Shown here one piece after another: positions 22,386 to 29,876 of a DNA stretch of 37,353 nt; positions within the stretch are counted from its first letter, which is position 1; every line of letters begins with the position of its first letter. The notes below the pieces were generated by a model that was not told the DNA's origin, did no database searches, and saw only the letters and a program-made list of their open reading frames with translations. Made by a program: the position numbers and the translations under genes. The stretch comes from an uncultured Clostridiaceae bacterium. Lineage in GTDB: Bacteria; Bacillota; Clostridia; Lachnospirales; Lachnospiraceae. Where the stretch lies: NCBI GenBank assembly GCA_949948825.1, contig CATLIJ010000002.1, positions 1 to 37,353 of the forward strand. The letters run 5' to 3'.

Positions 22386-23606
22386 TTAACTTTCTTTCCC
22401 CTCTTTGCTCTCCTCCCGGTTTCTTCCCCCATATCTTTCTCTCCGGCCTCCATAACCTTCCCTTTTCAGAGAAATCACCACATGACGGTAAGGATCTTCT
22501 CCCTCACTTCTCGTCACCACATACCGGTCATTCTGAAGAGCAGAATGGATAATTCTTCTCTCATAAGGATTCATAGGTTCCAGAGATACAGGTCGTTTTG
22601 TTCTCTTTACCTTATAAGAAATATTCCGGGCAAGAGTTTCAAGTGTATCCTTTCTTCTCTCCCGGTAATTTTCTGTATCAAGTTTTACCCGAAGATATCC
22701 TTCTGTCTCTCTGTTCACCACAAGGCTGACCAGATATTGAAGAGAATCCAGGGTCTGTCCACGCTTGCCAATCAAAAGACCCATATCCTCTCCAGTTAAC
22801 ATAACTTGCATCTCGCCTTCCTCACGATTCACGGAGGTCTCCACAGAAACCTCCATTCCCATGGTTCCAAAAATCTGGCCCAAAAATTCCCTGGCCTTCT
22901 GCTGAACAACCGCCTCGTCCATCTTCACTTCCTGTCTTACCTTAGGCTCCCGTTCTTGTCTTGGCTCCACAGGTCTCCTCTCCCGGTTCTCAGCCCTTCC
23001 TCCATCTCGTCTTCCATACCGCTTTCTGTCAAAATCTCTTGACTCAAAGTTCTTCCGATGGGACCGCTCCCCAAACCTTTCCGTCTTTTCCTGAGCTTTC
23101 TCTGCACTCTCCAGACCTTCTGAATCTCCGGATTTTCCAGGGCGCTCTGTTCTCTCTGACTCAGCTTTTCCCACTGGTTCCTTCTTTATAGCTTCCGCCT
23201 TTGCTTCCCGCTCTTTTCTCTCTGCTTCCGCTCTGGCCGCCTTTTCCTTCTTTTCAGCTTCCGCCTTAGCAAGCTTTTCTTTCCTTTCAGCCTCAGCCTT
23301 TGCTTCTCTTTCCCTTTTCTCTGCTTCTTCTTTTGCCGCCTTTTCTCTCTTTTCAGCCTCTGCCCTGGCAGCACGCTCAGCCTTTTCTTTTTCAGCCTTT
23401 TGTTTTTTGGCTTCTTTCTCCTCCTCTTCTCCCATTACACGAGCGCGAATAATACAGGACTTTCCTCCAAAAAGCCCAAGAAAGCCAGAACTCTCTTTCT
23501 GCACAACCTCATAATATAAATGCTCAGTGGTAGTTTCCAATTCCAGCAATGCCTTTGTAATGGCCTCATCCAATGTTTTTGCAGAAATGGTAATCAAATC
23601 CTCCAT
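22386..23606 (-). CDS. khpB: RNA-binding protein Jag (KhpB) with long charged linker
   Basis: This is a 406-residue Jag protein. Residues 1-50 form the Jag-N domain (MEDLITISAKTLDEAITKALLELETTTEHLYYEVVQ), and SSGFLGLFGGK is its usual follow-up motif. The C-terminal half carries a KH domain (LTGEDMGLLIGKRGQTLDSLQYLVSLVVN) and an R3H domain (PYERRIIHSALQ...DPYRHVVISLKR). Between them, residues ~65-210 are a strongly charged K/E/A/R linker with repeated AEAEKKEKAARAEAERKE-like blocks, likely one long helix. Bacillus Jag is about half this length. KhpB works with KhpA in RNA binding and cell-envelope control. It lies 14 nt after yidC, the conserved order. Confidence 0.93.
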   Translation of the reverse strand: MEDLITISAKTLDEAITKALLELETTTEHLYYEVVQKESSGFLGLFGGKSCIIRARVMGEEEEKEAKKQKAEKEKAERAARAEAEKREKAAKEEAEKREREAKAEAERKEKLAKAEAEKKEKAARAEAERKEREAKAEAIKKEPVGKAESERTERPGKSGDSEGLESAEKAQEKTERFGERSHRKNFESRDFDRKRYGRRDGGRAENRERRPVEPRQEREPKVRQEVKMDEAVVQQKAREFLGQIFGTMGMEVSVETSVNREEGEMQVMLTGEDMGLLIGKRGQTLDSLQYLVSLVVNRETEGYLRVKLDTENYRERRKDTLETLARNISYKVKRTKRPVSLEPMNPYERRIIHSALQNDRYVVTRSEGEDPYRHVVISLKREGYGGRRERYGGRNREESKEGKES

Positions 23607-23620
23607 TCTCCTACACCCCC

Positions 23621-24919
23621 TTACTTATTATGCTTCTCATTATATTTCGCAACCATAGCCGCCTTGGCAGCCAGACTATCCGGATTCGCATTCATATTAT
23701 AATACTCGTTGGATTCCTTCACCTGTTGTCTGGTCTTTTCCAGCTTTTCATTCCTCTGTTTCTCTTCCTTCTCTCTGGCTTCCTGGATATTTTTCATATT
23801 CATTGTGGCATTCTGAGAAATCTTCTGAGGCGGAAGCCCCTGCTTTGCCCGTTTTGCATTAGCCTTTTCCAGGTTTTTCTTAATCATTTCATCCATATCA
23901 ACCTTATTCAGATAAGCATTGACAATCAACTGCTGAATAATCTGAAATACACTGCTGGCAACCCAGTAAATACCAATCGCTGCCGGAAAAGTAAAGCAGA
24001 AAAATACAGACATCAAAGGCATCATCACATTCATCTGCTTCATCATCTGAGCGCTGGTGCTGTTCTCATCCTGCTGAGGCTGATTGGACATCATCAGCTT
24101 TGCGCTGAACCACTGGCTTAAGCCTGCCAGAATCGGAATCAGCCATGCTGCATTGGGCGTCATTCCCTGCCATGGATTCGTTGCCAGGTTAATGCCCAAA
24201 AACTCATTCATCTTCTCAATGGCAACAGAATTCTCCGCAATCACAGAAGCTGCATCCGGAAAACGTCTTCCCAGCTCTGTCCATTGCTCAGGATTCAGCT
24301 TATACAGAATATCTACCATCTTGTTGCCAAGGGCTTCTCCAACCACTCCGGTCAAATCTCCGATTTTTGTAACCCCCACAAGCGGCACATTATTTTCTTC
24401 GGCAAACTGAAGTAAGGCGGCTCCCGCCCCCTCTTTTAAATCAACTGCCGCTGCAGTATTTGTAATTGCATATACCACCTGCATAAAATAAGTCTTCACA
24501 GAGCTTACATAAGCAGGAATATTATAAATCACCCGGTACAAAGCCAGAAGAATCGGCATCTGAATCAGAAGCTGCAGACATCCGCCAGTCATGGAAGTGC
24601 CATATTTCTCATAAACCGCTTTGGTCTCCACATTCATCTTCATCATGGACTCATTGTCCGTCTTACCCTTATACTTATTCTGAATCGCCTGAAGCTCCGG
24701 CTGCATAACAGACATTAATTTTGAAGATTTCTGCTGTTTAATGGTAAGCGGAAACATCAAAACCTTTACAACCAGGGTAAACAAAATAATACACAATCCA
24801 ATATTCAATATTCCCATGGAACTGGTAAATCGAAAAAGCAAATCCATAATCCATCCCAGGATCTGAGAAACCGGCCCCAAAATCATTCCCCCGGTCTTGG
24901 TCAATACTAAGTAATCCAA
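23621..24919 (-). CDS. yidC: Membrane protein insertase YidC/OxaA
   Basis: YidC inserts membrane proteins alone or with SecYEG. The 432-residue protein shows LFTLVVKVLMFPLTIKQQKSSKLM, whose helix carries the charged groove residue. QPELQAIQNKYKGKTD and GCLQLLIQMPILLALYRVIY follow, and the last helices include FFCFTFPAAIGIYWVASSVFQIIQQ. An extra ~100-residue outside segment (YAITNTAAAVDLKEGAGAA... to WQGM) makes it longer than Bacillus SpoIIIJ, and no lipoprotein cysteine is seen. The tail is basic and coiled-coil-like, suited to ribosome contact. Translation starts at TTG 24919 with AGGAGG 7 nt upstream. It follows yidD by 19 nt. Confidence 0.95.
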   Translation of the reverse strand: MDYLVLTKTGGMILGPVSQILGWIMDLLFRFTSSMGILNIGLCIILFTLVVKVLMFPLTIKQQKSSKLMSVMQPELQAIQNKYKGKTDNESMMKMNVETKAVYEKYGTSMTGGCLQLLIQMPILLALYRVIYNIPAYVSSVKTYFMQVVYAITNTAAAVDLKEGAGAALLQFAEENNVPLVGVTKIGDLTGVVGEALGNKMVDILYKLNPEQWTELGRRFPDAASVIAENSVAIEKMNEFLGINLATNPWQGMTPNAAWLIPILAGLSQWFSAKLMMSNQPQQDENSTSAQMMKQMNVMMPLMSVFFCFTFPAAIGIYWVASSVFQIIQQLIVNAYLNKVDMDEMIKKNLEKANAKRAKQGLPPQKISQNATMNMKNIQEAREKEEKQRNEKLEKTRQQVKESNEYYNMNANPDSLAAKAAMVAKYNEKHNK

Positions 24920-24938
24920 ACTGTTACCTCCTCATACG

Positions 24939-25163
24939 TTACGGAACTGGGTCATAACCGCCTTCTGCCCATGGATGACACCGAAGAATCCTCCTGACAG
25001 ACAACCATAATCCTTTAATTACGCCGTACTTTTCCAGTGCCTCAATGGCGTATTGAGAACACGTAGGCGTATAAATACAGTGAGTCCTCATTTTAAGAGG
25101 AGACAAAAAAATCTGATATCCCCGAATCAGGAGAACCAAACACCTTTTAATCATTTCCCACAC
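24939..25163 (-). CDS. yidD: Membrane protein insertion efficiency factor YidD
   Basis: This 74-residue protein of the YidD (Haemolytic) family assists YidC. The typical motifs are IRGYQIFLSPLKM, CIYTPTCSQYAIEALEKYG, KGLWLSVRRILRCHPWAEGGYDPVP, with the three conserved cysteines. The start is GTG 25163, which begins right after the rnpA stop, or ATG 25154 three codons later; neither has a strong ribosome site, so translational coupling to rnpA is likely. It sits between rnpA and yidC as in most Firmicutes and Proteobacteria. Confidence 0.95.
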   Translation of the reverse strand: MWEMIKRCLVLLIRGYQIFLSPLKMRTHCIYTPTCSQYAIEALEKYGVIKGLWLSVRRILRCHPWAEGGYDPVP

Positions 25164-25508
25164 TCACTTCGATTCTCTGAAAATGTTATGCAGCCCGCAA
25201 AGGTGCAGATATGCACGCTCAATGTTTTTATAATCTGATGCAGCCGCGGCAGCTCTCGCCACCACTATGATGTCCAACCCTGTCGTCAACTGTTCCTGAT
25301 TCAGCCGGAAACACTCCCGAATCAATCGGGTCACACGATGCCTCACTACACTGTTCCCTACTCTTTTGCTGACAGAAATTCCAATCCGTCTTCCTGCCTC
25401 TCCCGTCCTTTTTACATACATCACCAATTCCTTATTGGCATAGGACTTTTTCTCCCCATATACTGCCTGGAAATCCCGTCCCTTCTTAATACTTGGAAAT
25501 CTTCTCAT
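25164..25508 (-). CDS. rnpA: Ribonuclease P protein component
   Basis: RnpA is the protein subunit of RNase P, which removes 5' leaders from tRNA precursors. The 114-residue protein has FPSIKKGRDFQAVYGEKKS and the RNR motif region GISVSKRVGNSVVRHRVTRLIRECFR, then LDIIVVARAAAA. ATG 25508 is chosen because GGAG lies 7 nt upstream; TTG 25514 is the alternative. It is 63 nt from rpmH and directly abuts yidD. Confidence 0.96.
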   Translation of the reverse strand: MRRFPSIKKGRDFQAVYGEKKSYANKELVMYVKRTGEAGRRIGISVSKRVGNSVVRHRVTRLIRECFRLNQEQLTTGLDIIVVARAAAAASDYKNIERAYLHLCGLHNIFRESK

Positions 25509-25571
25509 TAACAATCTCCGGATTCTTTGCTGCTGTGAAAAAAGGCCACAATTTCTTGTGACCTTGATTCA

Positions 25572-25706
25572 TCATGCGGATAATTTTGCTCTTCCCTTTG
25601 CTCTTCTGGAAGCCAATACCTTCCTTCCTCCAGGAGTACTCATTCTTGCACGAAAGCCATGAACCTTTGATCTCTGTCTGTTCTTCGGCTGGAAAGTCAT
25701 CTTCAT
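25572..25706 (-). CDS. rpmH: Ribosomal protein bL34
   Basis: This is a 44-residue 50S subunit protein. The translation starts MKMTFQPKNRQRSKVHGFRA and continues through STPGGRKVLASRRAKGRAKLSA, the complete bL34 pattern. AGGAGG lies 7 nt before ATG 25706. It is the first gene of the rpmH-rnpA-yidD-yidC-jag group and has a near-perfect promoter ~80 nt upstream. The gene is short, so length-filtered gene calling can miss it. Confidence 0.98.
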   Translation of the reverse strand: MKMTFQPKNRQRSKVHGFRARMSTPGGRKVLASRRAKGRAKLSA

Positions 25707-25784
25707 ATATAACACCTCCTCTTACTATCACTTCTCTTTTCCTGATCTGCCTCAATTTGACGAATTTGAATTGACATCTTCTCA

Positions 25785-25813
25785 ATTATATAGAAAACAA
25801 GCTCCTTCGTCAA
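25785..25813 (-). promoter_or_regulatory. Promoter of rpmH
   Basis: On the minus strand TTGACG (25813-25808), a 17-nt spacer and TATAAT (25790-25785). The -35 overlaps the TGA stop codon (25812-25810) of the upstream ECF transporter gene. The leader to the rpmH ATG is ~70 nt. Confidence 0.85.
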
Positions 25814-26472
25814 GCATTTTTATCCAAAAAAACGCCCGTTTTCCTGGCAGTATGACGTTTGAATCCCATAAACAACGCCTCACCGATAAATGTCACAATA
25901 ATTGCCGCAGCAATCGCCTCCGGAATCCCAGAAGTAAGTATGGTTGCCATAATCAGTCCCCAAACCGCATCCACAGCCACAGACTTTACAGACGCATAAT
26001 CCCCTGCAAGGAGAATATAAATGCTTCCCATAACAAACACAGTGTTCGTCATAGAGCCGATAAAGCCAGTCAGAGGAAGGGCAAATCCATGATTCATATT
26101 TAACCTTTTGAGCAAAATCCAGAACCAGCCCGAAACCACTCCAATCATAACCCGGCATCCAATGGAAATCCATAAAGCCTTCACAGCCCCCAAAAGTCCG
26201 CTCATACTCATAAAAGGCGAAAATGCAAAGGACAATAAGGTAGGCGCCATGGTATTGCTGATTAAGGAACATACACCAAAAGTCGCCCCAAGAATCGCCC
26301 CTGCCGCAGGACCCAAAAGAACTGCCCCGATAATCACAGGAATGTGTACAGTTGTCGCCTTAATAATAGGAAGCTGTATCATTCCCAAAGGCGTATTCGC
26401 CAAAAGGACCACAACTGCCATCATAAGTGCCACACTGGTAAGCCAACGGGTGTCTTTTCTCTCAATATTCAT
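25810..26472 (-). CDS. ECF transporter S component
   Basis: This 220-residue membrane protein is a substrate-binding S subunit of an energy-coupling-factor importer. About six helices are visible, including LTSVALMMAVVVLLANT, VHIPVIIGAVLLGPAAGAILGATFGV, SPFMSMSGLLGAVKALWISIG and LPLTGFIGSMTNTVFVMGSIYILLAG. GPAAGAILGATFG and SGIPEAIAAAIIV are typical of vitamin-type S components such as pantothenate transporters. The substrate is not certain, and the ATPase/T subunits must be elsewhere. ATG 26472 follows AGGAGG by 8 nt. It has its own promoter and a structured leader, and its stop overlaps the rpmH -35 box. Confidence 0.85.
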   Translation of the reverse strand: MNIERKDTRWLTSVALMMAVVVLLANTPLGMIQLPIIKATTVHIPVIIGAVLLGPAAGAILGATFGVCSLISNTMAPTLLSFAFSPFMSMSGLLGAVKALWISIGCRVMIGVVSGWFWILLKRLNMNHGFALPLTGFIGSMTNTVFVMGSIYILLAGDYASVKSVAVDAVWGLIMATILTSGIPEAIAAAIIVTFIGEALFMGFKRHTARKTGVFLDKNA

Positions 26473-26533
26473 TTTTTTACCTCCTGCTACTGTTCCCGGT
26501 CACGCCAGGATACAATGCATATTATAATGTTTC
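26473..26533 (-). promoter_or_regulatory. Structured leader of the ECF transporter gene
   Basis: On the minus strand the leader contains TCCTGG (26510-26505), the loop CGTGA and CCGGGA (26499-26494), a 6-bp hairpin with one G-U pair. The same TCCTG can instead pair with CAGGA of the ribosome site AGCAGGAGG (26488-26480). The two pairings exclude each other, which is the layout of a translational switch. It does not match a riboswitch class I know. Confidence 0.4.
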
Positions 26534-26539
26534 CTGTAT

Positions 26540-26568
26540 ATAGTATCGGTTTTCTTCTGTTTTGTCAA
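26540..26568 (-). promoter_or_regulatory. Promoter of the ECF transporter gene
   Basis: On the minus strand TTGACA (26568-26563), a 17-nt spacer and TACTAT (26545-26540). It lies ~40 bp from the first DnaA box of the origin, pointing away from dnaA. Confidence 0.75.
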
Positions 26569-26602
26569 GATTTTTCCCCCTCAACCTGTTTATACTGTGA
26601 AT

Positions 26603-26754
26603 AAGTTATCCACAATCTGTGGATAACTTTGTTGATAAATTCGTATTTTTTCTTTTCTCTTCACAATTTTCGTTGAAAAACCTTAGGTTTTGGTATACAA
26701 TGGATGTAGATTGGGTCAGTTCGCGTATCCACATGACAGACCCAAATATCCACA
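26603..26754. other. oriC, upstream cluster of DnaA boxes
   Basis: Two perfect DnaA boxes face each other: TTATCCACA (26606-26614) and TGTGGATAA (26618-26626), extended into the palindrome AAGTTATCCACA-ATC-TGTGGATAACTT (26603-26629). One-mismatch boxes follow: TGTTGATAA (26630-26638), GTATCCACA (26725-26733) and ATATCCACA (26746-26754). The cluster overlaps the dnaA promoter, so DnaA probably represses its own gene. Confidence 0.88.
26673..26701 (+). promoter_or_regulatory. Promoter of dnaA
   Basis: TTGAAA (26673-26678), a 17-nt spacer and TACAAT (26696-26701). The spacer contains the 15-bp palindrome AAAACCT-T-AGGTTTT (26677-26691). DnaA boxes lie on both sides. The leader to the dnaA ATG is ~95 nt. 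Confidence 0.65.
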
Positions 26755-26801
26755 ACAATGTCACACATTTACTTTCAAAGAATAAATTAGGAGACGGGCA
26801 T

Positions 26802-28175
26802 ATGATAGAGACACTAAAGTCTAAATGGAATGATATCTTACATTATATAAAAGAAGAACATGATATAACCGATGTATCATTCAACACTTGGCTGATTCCT
26901 CTGCGCTTATATTCCTTTGAAAAAGGAAACATTGTCCGAATCATTGTCCCGGACGCCAATTTTCTTGGTTATATTAAGAAGAAATACTGTTTTCTTCTCA
27001 AAGTGGCCATTGAAGAAATCACAGGAGTAAAATGTGAGATCGAGTTCACTGTGGAGGATCAGATTCAGGAAGAAAGCACAGGAACCAATCAGCTGATCCG
27101 CCAGAAGAACAATAAGATAAGCCAGGAAGCCATACAGAACGCAAATCTGAATCCAAAATACACCTTTGATTCCTTTGTGGTGGGAGCCAACAATAATCTG
27201 GCTCATGCTGCTTCCCTTGCCGTAGCAGAATCTCCTGGTGAAATATATAATCCACTGTTTATATACGGTGGTGTGGGACTGGGAAAAACCCACCTGATGC
27301 ACTCCATTGCCAACTTTATCCTGAAAAACAACGGAAGATCCAAAATTTTATATGTGACCTCCGAAAAGTTCACCAATGAACTGATTGACGCAATTCGGAA
27401 TAAGAATAATATCTCCACCACAGAGTTCCGGGAAAAATACCGCAACAATGATGTGCTGCTGATTGACGATATTCAGTTTATTATAGGAAAGGAAAGTACT
27501 CAGGAAGAATTTTTCCACACCTTTAATGCCTTGTACGAATCAAAAAAGCAGATTATTATTTCCTCGGATAAACCTCCAAAGGATATTGAAACCCTGGAAG
27601 AACGCCTTCGTTCCCGGTTTGAATGGGGGCTTACTGTAGATATCCAGTCCCCGGACTATGAGACCCGTATGGCTATTCTCCGGAAAAAAGAAGAGATTGA
27701 AGGCTATAACATTGATAATGAAGTAATCAAATACATTGCAACTAACATTAAATCCAATATCCGTGAACTGGAAGGCGCTTTAACAAAAATTGTCGCCTTC
27801 TCCAAGCTGAACAGCAACAAAGAGATTGATCTGGCTATGGCTGAGGAAGCGTTAAAAGACATCATCTCTCCCAGCGGCTCCAAAAAGATCACTCCTGATG
27901 TGATCATTCAGGTAGTTGCAGAACATTATAACCTGACCACCCTGGATCTTCTGTCTCAGAGACGAAGTAAAGATATTGTCTATCCCAGACAAATCGCCAT
28001 GTACCTTTGCCGCAGTATGACAGACGTTCCATTGCAGGAGATCGGTAAGGCCATGGGAGGAAGAGATCACACTACAATTATTCATGGAATTGAAAAAATT
28101 TCCAAAGACATTGAAAAAACACCTACCTTACAGAACACTGTGGATATCTTAAAGAAAAAACTCAGCCCCAAATGA
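26802..28175 (+). CDS. dnaA: Chromosomal replication initiator DnaA
   Basis: DnaA binds the TTATCCACA boxes and opens oriC. The 457-residue protein has domain I (MIETLKSKWNDILHYIKEEHDITDVSFNTWLIPL), a short variable domain II, the AAA+ domain starting NPKYTFDSFVVGANNNLAHAA with Walker A GGVGLGKTH (~156-164), and Walker B LLIDDIQFI. The domain IV helix-turn-helix signature is GGRDHTTIIHGIEKI. I choose ATG 26802 because AGGAGA lies ~7 nt upstream and domain I begins there. The open frame reaching up to 26619 would run through the promoter and DnaA boxes and is not protein-like. Confidence 0.98.
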   Translation: MIETLKSKWNDILHYIKEEHDITDVSFNTWLIPLRLYSFEKGNIVRIIVPDANFLGYIKKKYCFLLKVAIEEITGVKCEIEFTVEDQIQEESTGTNQLIRQKNNKISQEAIQNANLNPKYTFDSFVVGANNNLAHAASLAVAESPGEIYNPLFIYGGVGLGKTHLMHSIANFILKNNGRSKILYVTSEKFTNELIDAIRNKNNISTTEFREKYRNNDVLLIDDIQFIIGKESTQEEFFHTFNALYESKKQIIISSDKPPKDIETLEERLRSRFEWGLTVDIQSPDYETRMAILRKKEEIEGYNIDNEVIKYIATNIKSNIRELEGALTKIVAFSKLNSNKEIDLAMAEEALKDIISPSGSKKITPDVIIQVVAEHYNLTTLDLLSQRRSKDIVYPRQIAMYLCRSMTDVPLQEIGKAMGGRDHTTIIHGIEKISKDIEKTPTLQNTVDILKKKLSPK

Positions 28176-28507
28176 CCCTTAATATACCACAAATCCAGGA
28201 ATTATGGGGCTTTTCCCTATATAAAAGTTATACACATTTTTTTGTGGATAACGTGTATATTTTGGTGGATAACTCAGTACAATCCATGGACAACCTTTGC
28301 ATTACCCCTGAATCTGTGGAAAAACCGCCTGAATTTAACAATCCTTAAGAAACATTATCAACATACTTTTTAACATGAGATTTATTCTGATCTTCAAGGA
28401 AAAACAGGCTTTTACACAAATTCACAGCCCCTACTACGATTACGACGGAATTTAATATTATTTATATCTCTAAAAATTGCTTATCAAACGGAAAGGAACT
28501 TATCAAC
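28176..28507. other. oriC, dnaA-dnaN intergenic region
   Basis: This 332-nt gap has no gene. It holds perfect boxes TTATACACA (28228-28236) and TGTGGATAA (28243-28251), and near matches GGTGGATAA (28264-28272), TGTGGAAAA (28315-28323), TTATCAACA (28355-28363) and TTATCAACA (28500-28508, overlapping the dnaN start). The stretch 28450-28485 is very AT-rich (AATTTAATATTATTTATAT) and could be the unwinding element. With the cluster upstream of dnaA this makes a bipartite origin. No strong dnaN promoter is evident. Confidence 0.85.
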
Positions 28508-29623
28508 ATGAAACTGGTATTTCAAAAAGAATCCCTGATGAATGGAATTAACATTGTATCCAAAGCAATCCCCTCCAAAACCACCATGAATATCTTAGAA
28601 TGTGTTCTCATGGATGCTTCTTCCAATGAAATAAAACTGACTGGCAATGATATGGAACTGGGAATTGAGACAAAAGTAGAAGGAACTATAGTGGAACGGG
28701 GAAGCATTGCCCTGGAAGCAAAGATCTTTTCCGATATTATAAGAAAGCTGCCGGACAGTGATACAGAAGTGACCATTGTCTCGGATGAGCGGCTGGTGAC
28801 AACCATTCAGTGTGACAGCGCTTTATTTAAAATCCAGGGACGGGACCCTCAGGAATTTAGTTACCTTCCTTTTATTGAAAAAGACCAGTATATTTGCCTT
28901 TCACAGTTTTCCTTAAAAGAAGCTATCCGGCAAACCATATTTTCCATTGCGCCCAATGACAGCAACAAAATGATGGGCGGAGAATTGATGGAAGTAAAAG
29001 ATAATGTTTTAAAACTGGTTTCCCTGGACGGACACCGTATTTCGATTCGTAATATTCTTTTAAAAGATAATTATGAAAGCAGAAAGGTGATTATTCCTGG
29101 CAAAACCCTCTCAGAAATCAGCAAAATCCTTACTGGTGACAATGAAAAGGATGTACTGATTTATTTTAGCAAAAATCATATTTTATTTGAGTTTAATGAC
29201 ACTATGGTAGTTTCCCGCCTGATTGAAGGCGAATATTTTAAGATTGACCACATGCTGTCCAATGACTATGAGACTCATATTAAAATCAATAAAAAGATGT
29301 TTATGGACAATATTGACCGGGCCATGATTATGATTCGGGACAATGACCGAAAACCGATTATTCTGAAAATAGAAGAAAACAACGTCAATATGAGAATCCG
29401 CTCCTCCTTTGGCTCTATGGATGCTGATGTGGAAGCTCAGAAAACAGGAAATGACATTATGATTGCTTTTAACCCCAAATTTTTATTAGATGCTTTGCGG
29501 GTAATTGATGATGAAGAGGTTGACATTTATATGCTCAATCCCAAATCCCCTTGTTTTCTGAAAGATGACGCGGTAAATTATATTTATCTGATTCTTCCGG
29601 TAAATTTTATTGCTGAGGACTAA
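28508..29623 (+). CDS. dnaN: DNA polymerase III beta sliding clamp
   Basis: DnaN forms the dimeric ring that tethers polymerase and many repair proteins to DNA. The 371-residue protein has three similar clamp domains. Recognisable segments are MKLVFQKESLMNGINIVSKAIPSKTTMNILECVL, KLTGNDMELGIETKV, LVSLDGHRISIRN and the C-terminal INPKFLLDAL-type NPKFLLDALRVI, with the end FLKDDAVNYIYLILPVNF. Length is normal. GGAAAGGA lies ~9 nt before ATG 28508. It is the second gene of the dnaA-dnaN-rlbA-recF-gyrB-gyrA series. Confidence 0.98.
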   Translation: MKLVFQKESLMNGINIVSKAIPSKTTMNILECVLMDASSNEIKLTGNDMELGIETKVEGTIVERGSIALEAKIFSDIIRKLPDSDTEVTIVSDERLVTTIQCDSALFKIQGRDPQEFSYLPFIEKDQYICLSQFSLKEAIRQTIFSIAPNDSNKMMGGELMEVKDNVLKLVSLDGHRISIRNILLKDNYESRKVIIPGKTLSEISKILTGDNEKDVLIYFSKNHILFEFNDTMVVSRLIEGEYFKIDHMLSNDYETHIKINKKMFMDNIDRAMIMIRDNDRKPIILKIEENNVNMRIRSSFGSMDADVEAQKTGNDIMIAFNPKFLLDALRVIDDEEVDIYMLNPKSPCFLKDDAVNYIYLILPVNFIAED

Positions 29624-29657
29624 ATTAACTGGATTAATATGTTTGAAAGGATAAATA

Positions 29658-29876
29658 ATGGAAATAATTAAAATCAAAGACGAATATATCCGTTTGGGCC
29701 AGCTTTTAAAGCTGGCCGGAATGTGCGATTCCGGAGTGGATGCCAAAAATGAAATTAAGGAAGGCAGGGTTTCTGTCAATCATCAGACAGAGCTGCAGCG
29801 GGGAAAGAAGCTTCGGGATGGTGATATCGTCACTTATCAGGGAAAGTCTGTCCAGATTAAGAGCCATGATGATTGA
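29658..29876 (+). CDS. rlbA: S4-domain protein RlbA (YaaA)
   Basis: This 72-residue protein is a single S4 RNA-binding domain: IRLGQLLKLAGMCDSGVDAKNEIKEGRVSVNHQTELQRGKKLRDGDIVTYQGKSVQI. The Bacillus homologue between dnaN and recF is linked to ribosome assembly. A site (GAAAGGA) lies ~8 nt before ATG 29658. Its last codons overlap the start of recF, so translation of recF is probably coupled to it. Confidence 0.93.
   Translation: MEIIKIKDEYIRLGQLLKLAGMCDSGVDAKNEIKEGRVSVNHQTELQRGKKLRDGDIVTYQGKSVQIKSHDD

Noticed and set aside
25486..25785. A 99-codon minus-strand open frame over rpmH
   Set aside because: It is a shifted frame; the true product in this place is the 44-residue bL34 in another frame, with promoter and ribosome site.
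26619..26801. N-terminal extension of dnaA by 61 codons
   Set aside because: It would run through the DnaA boxes and promoter, is not DnaA-like, and ATG 26802 has a proper ribosome site where domain I begins.
29740..29865. Longer RecF start overlapping most of rlbA
   Set aside because: RecF homology starts at MIESVELKNYRNY. The upstream part is the shifted reading of the S4-domain gene.
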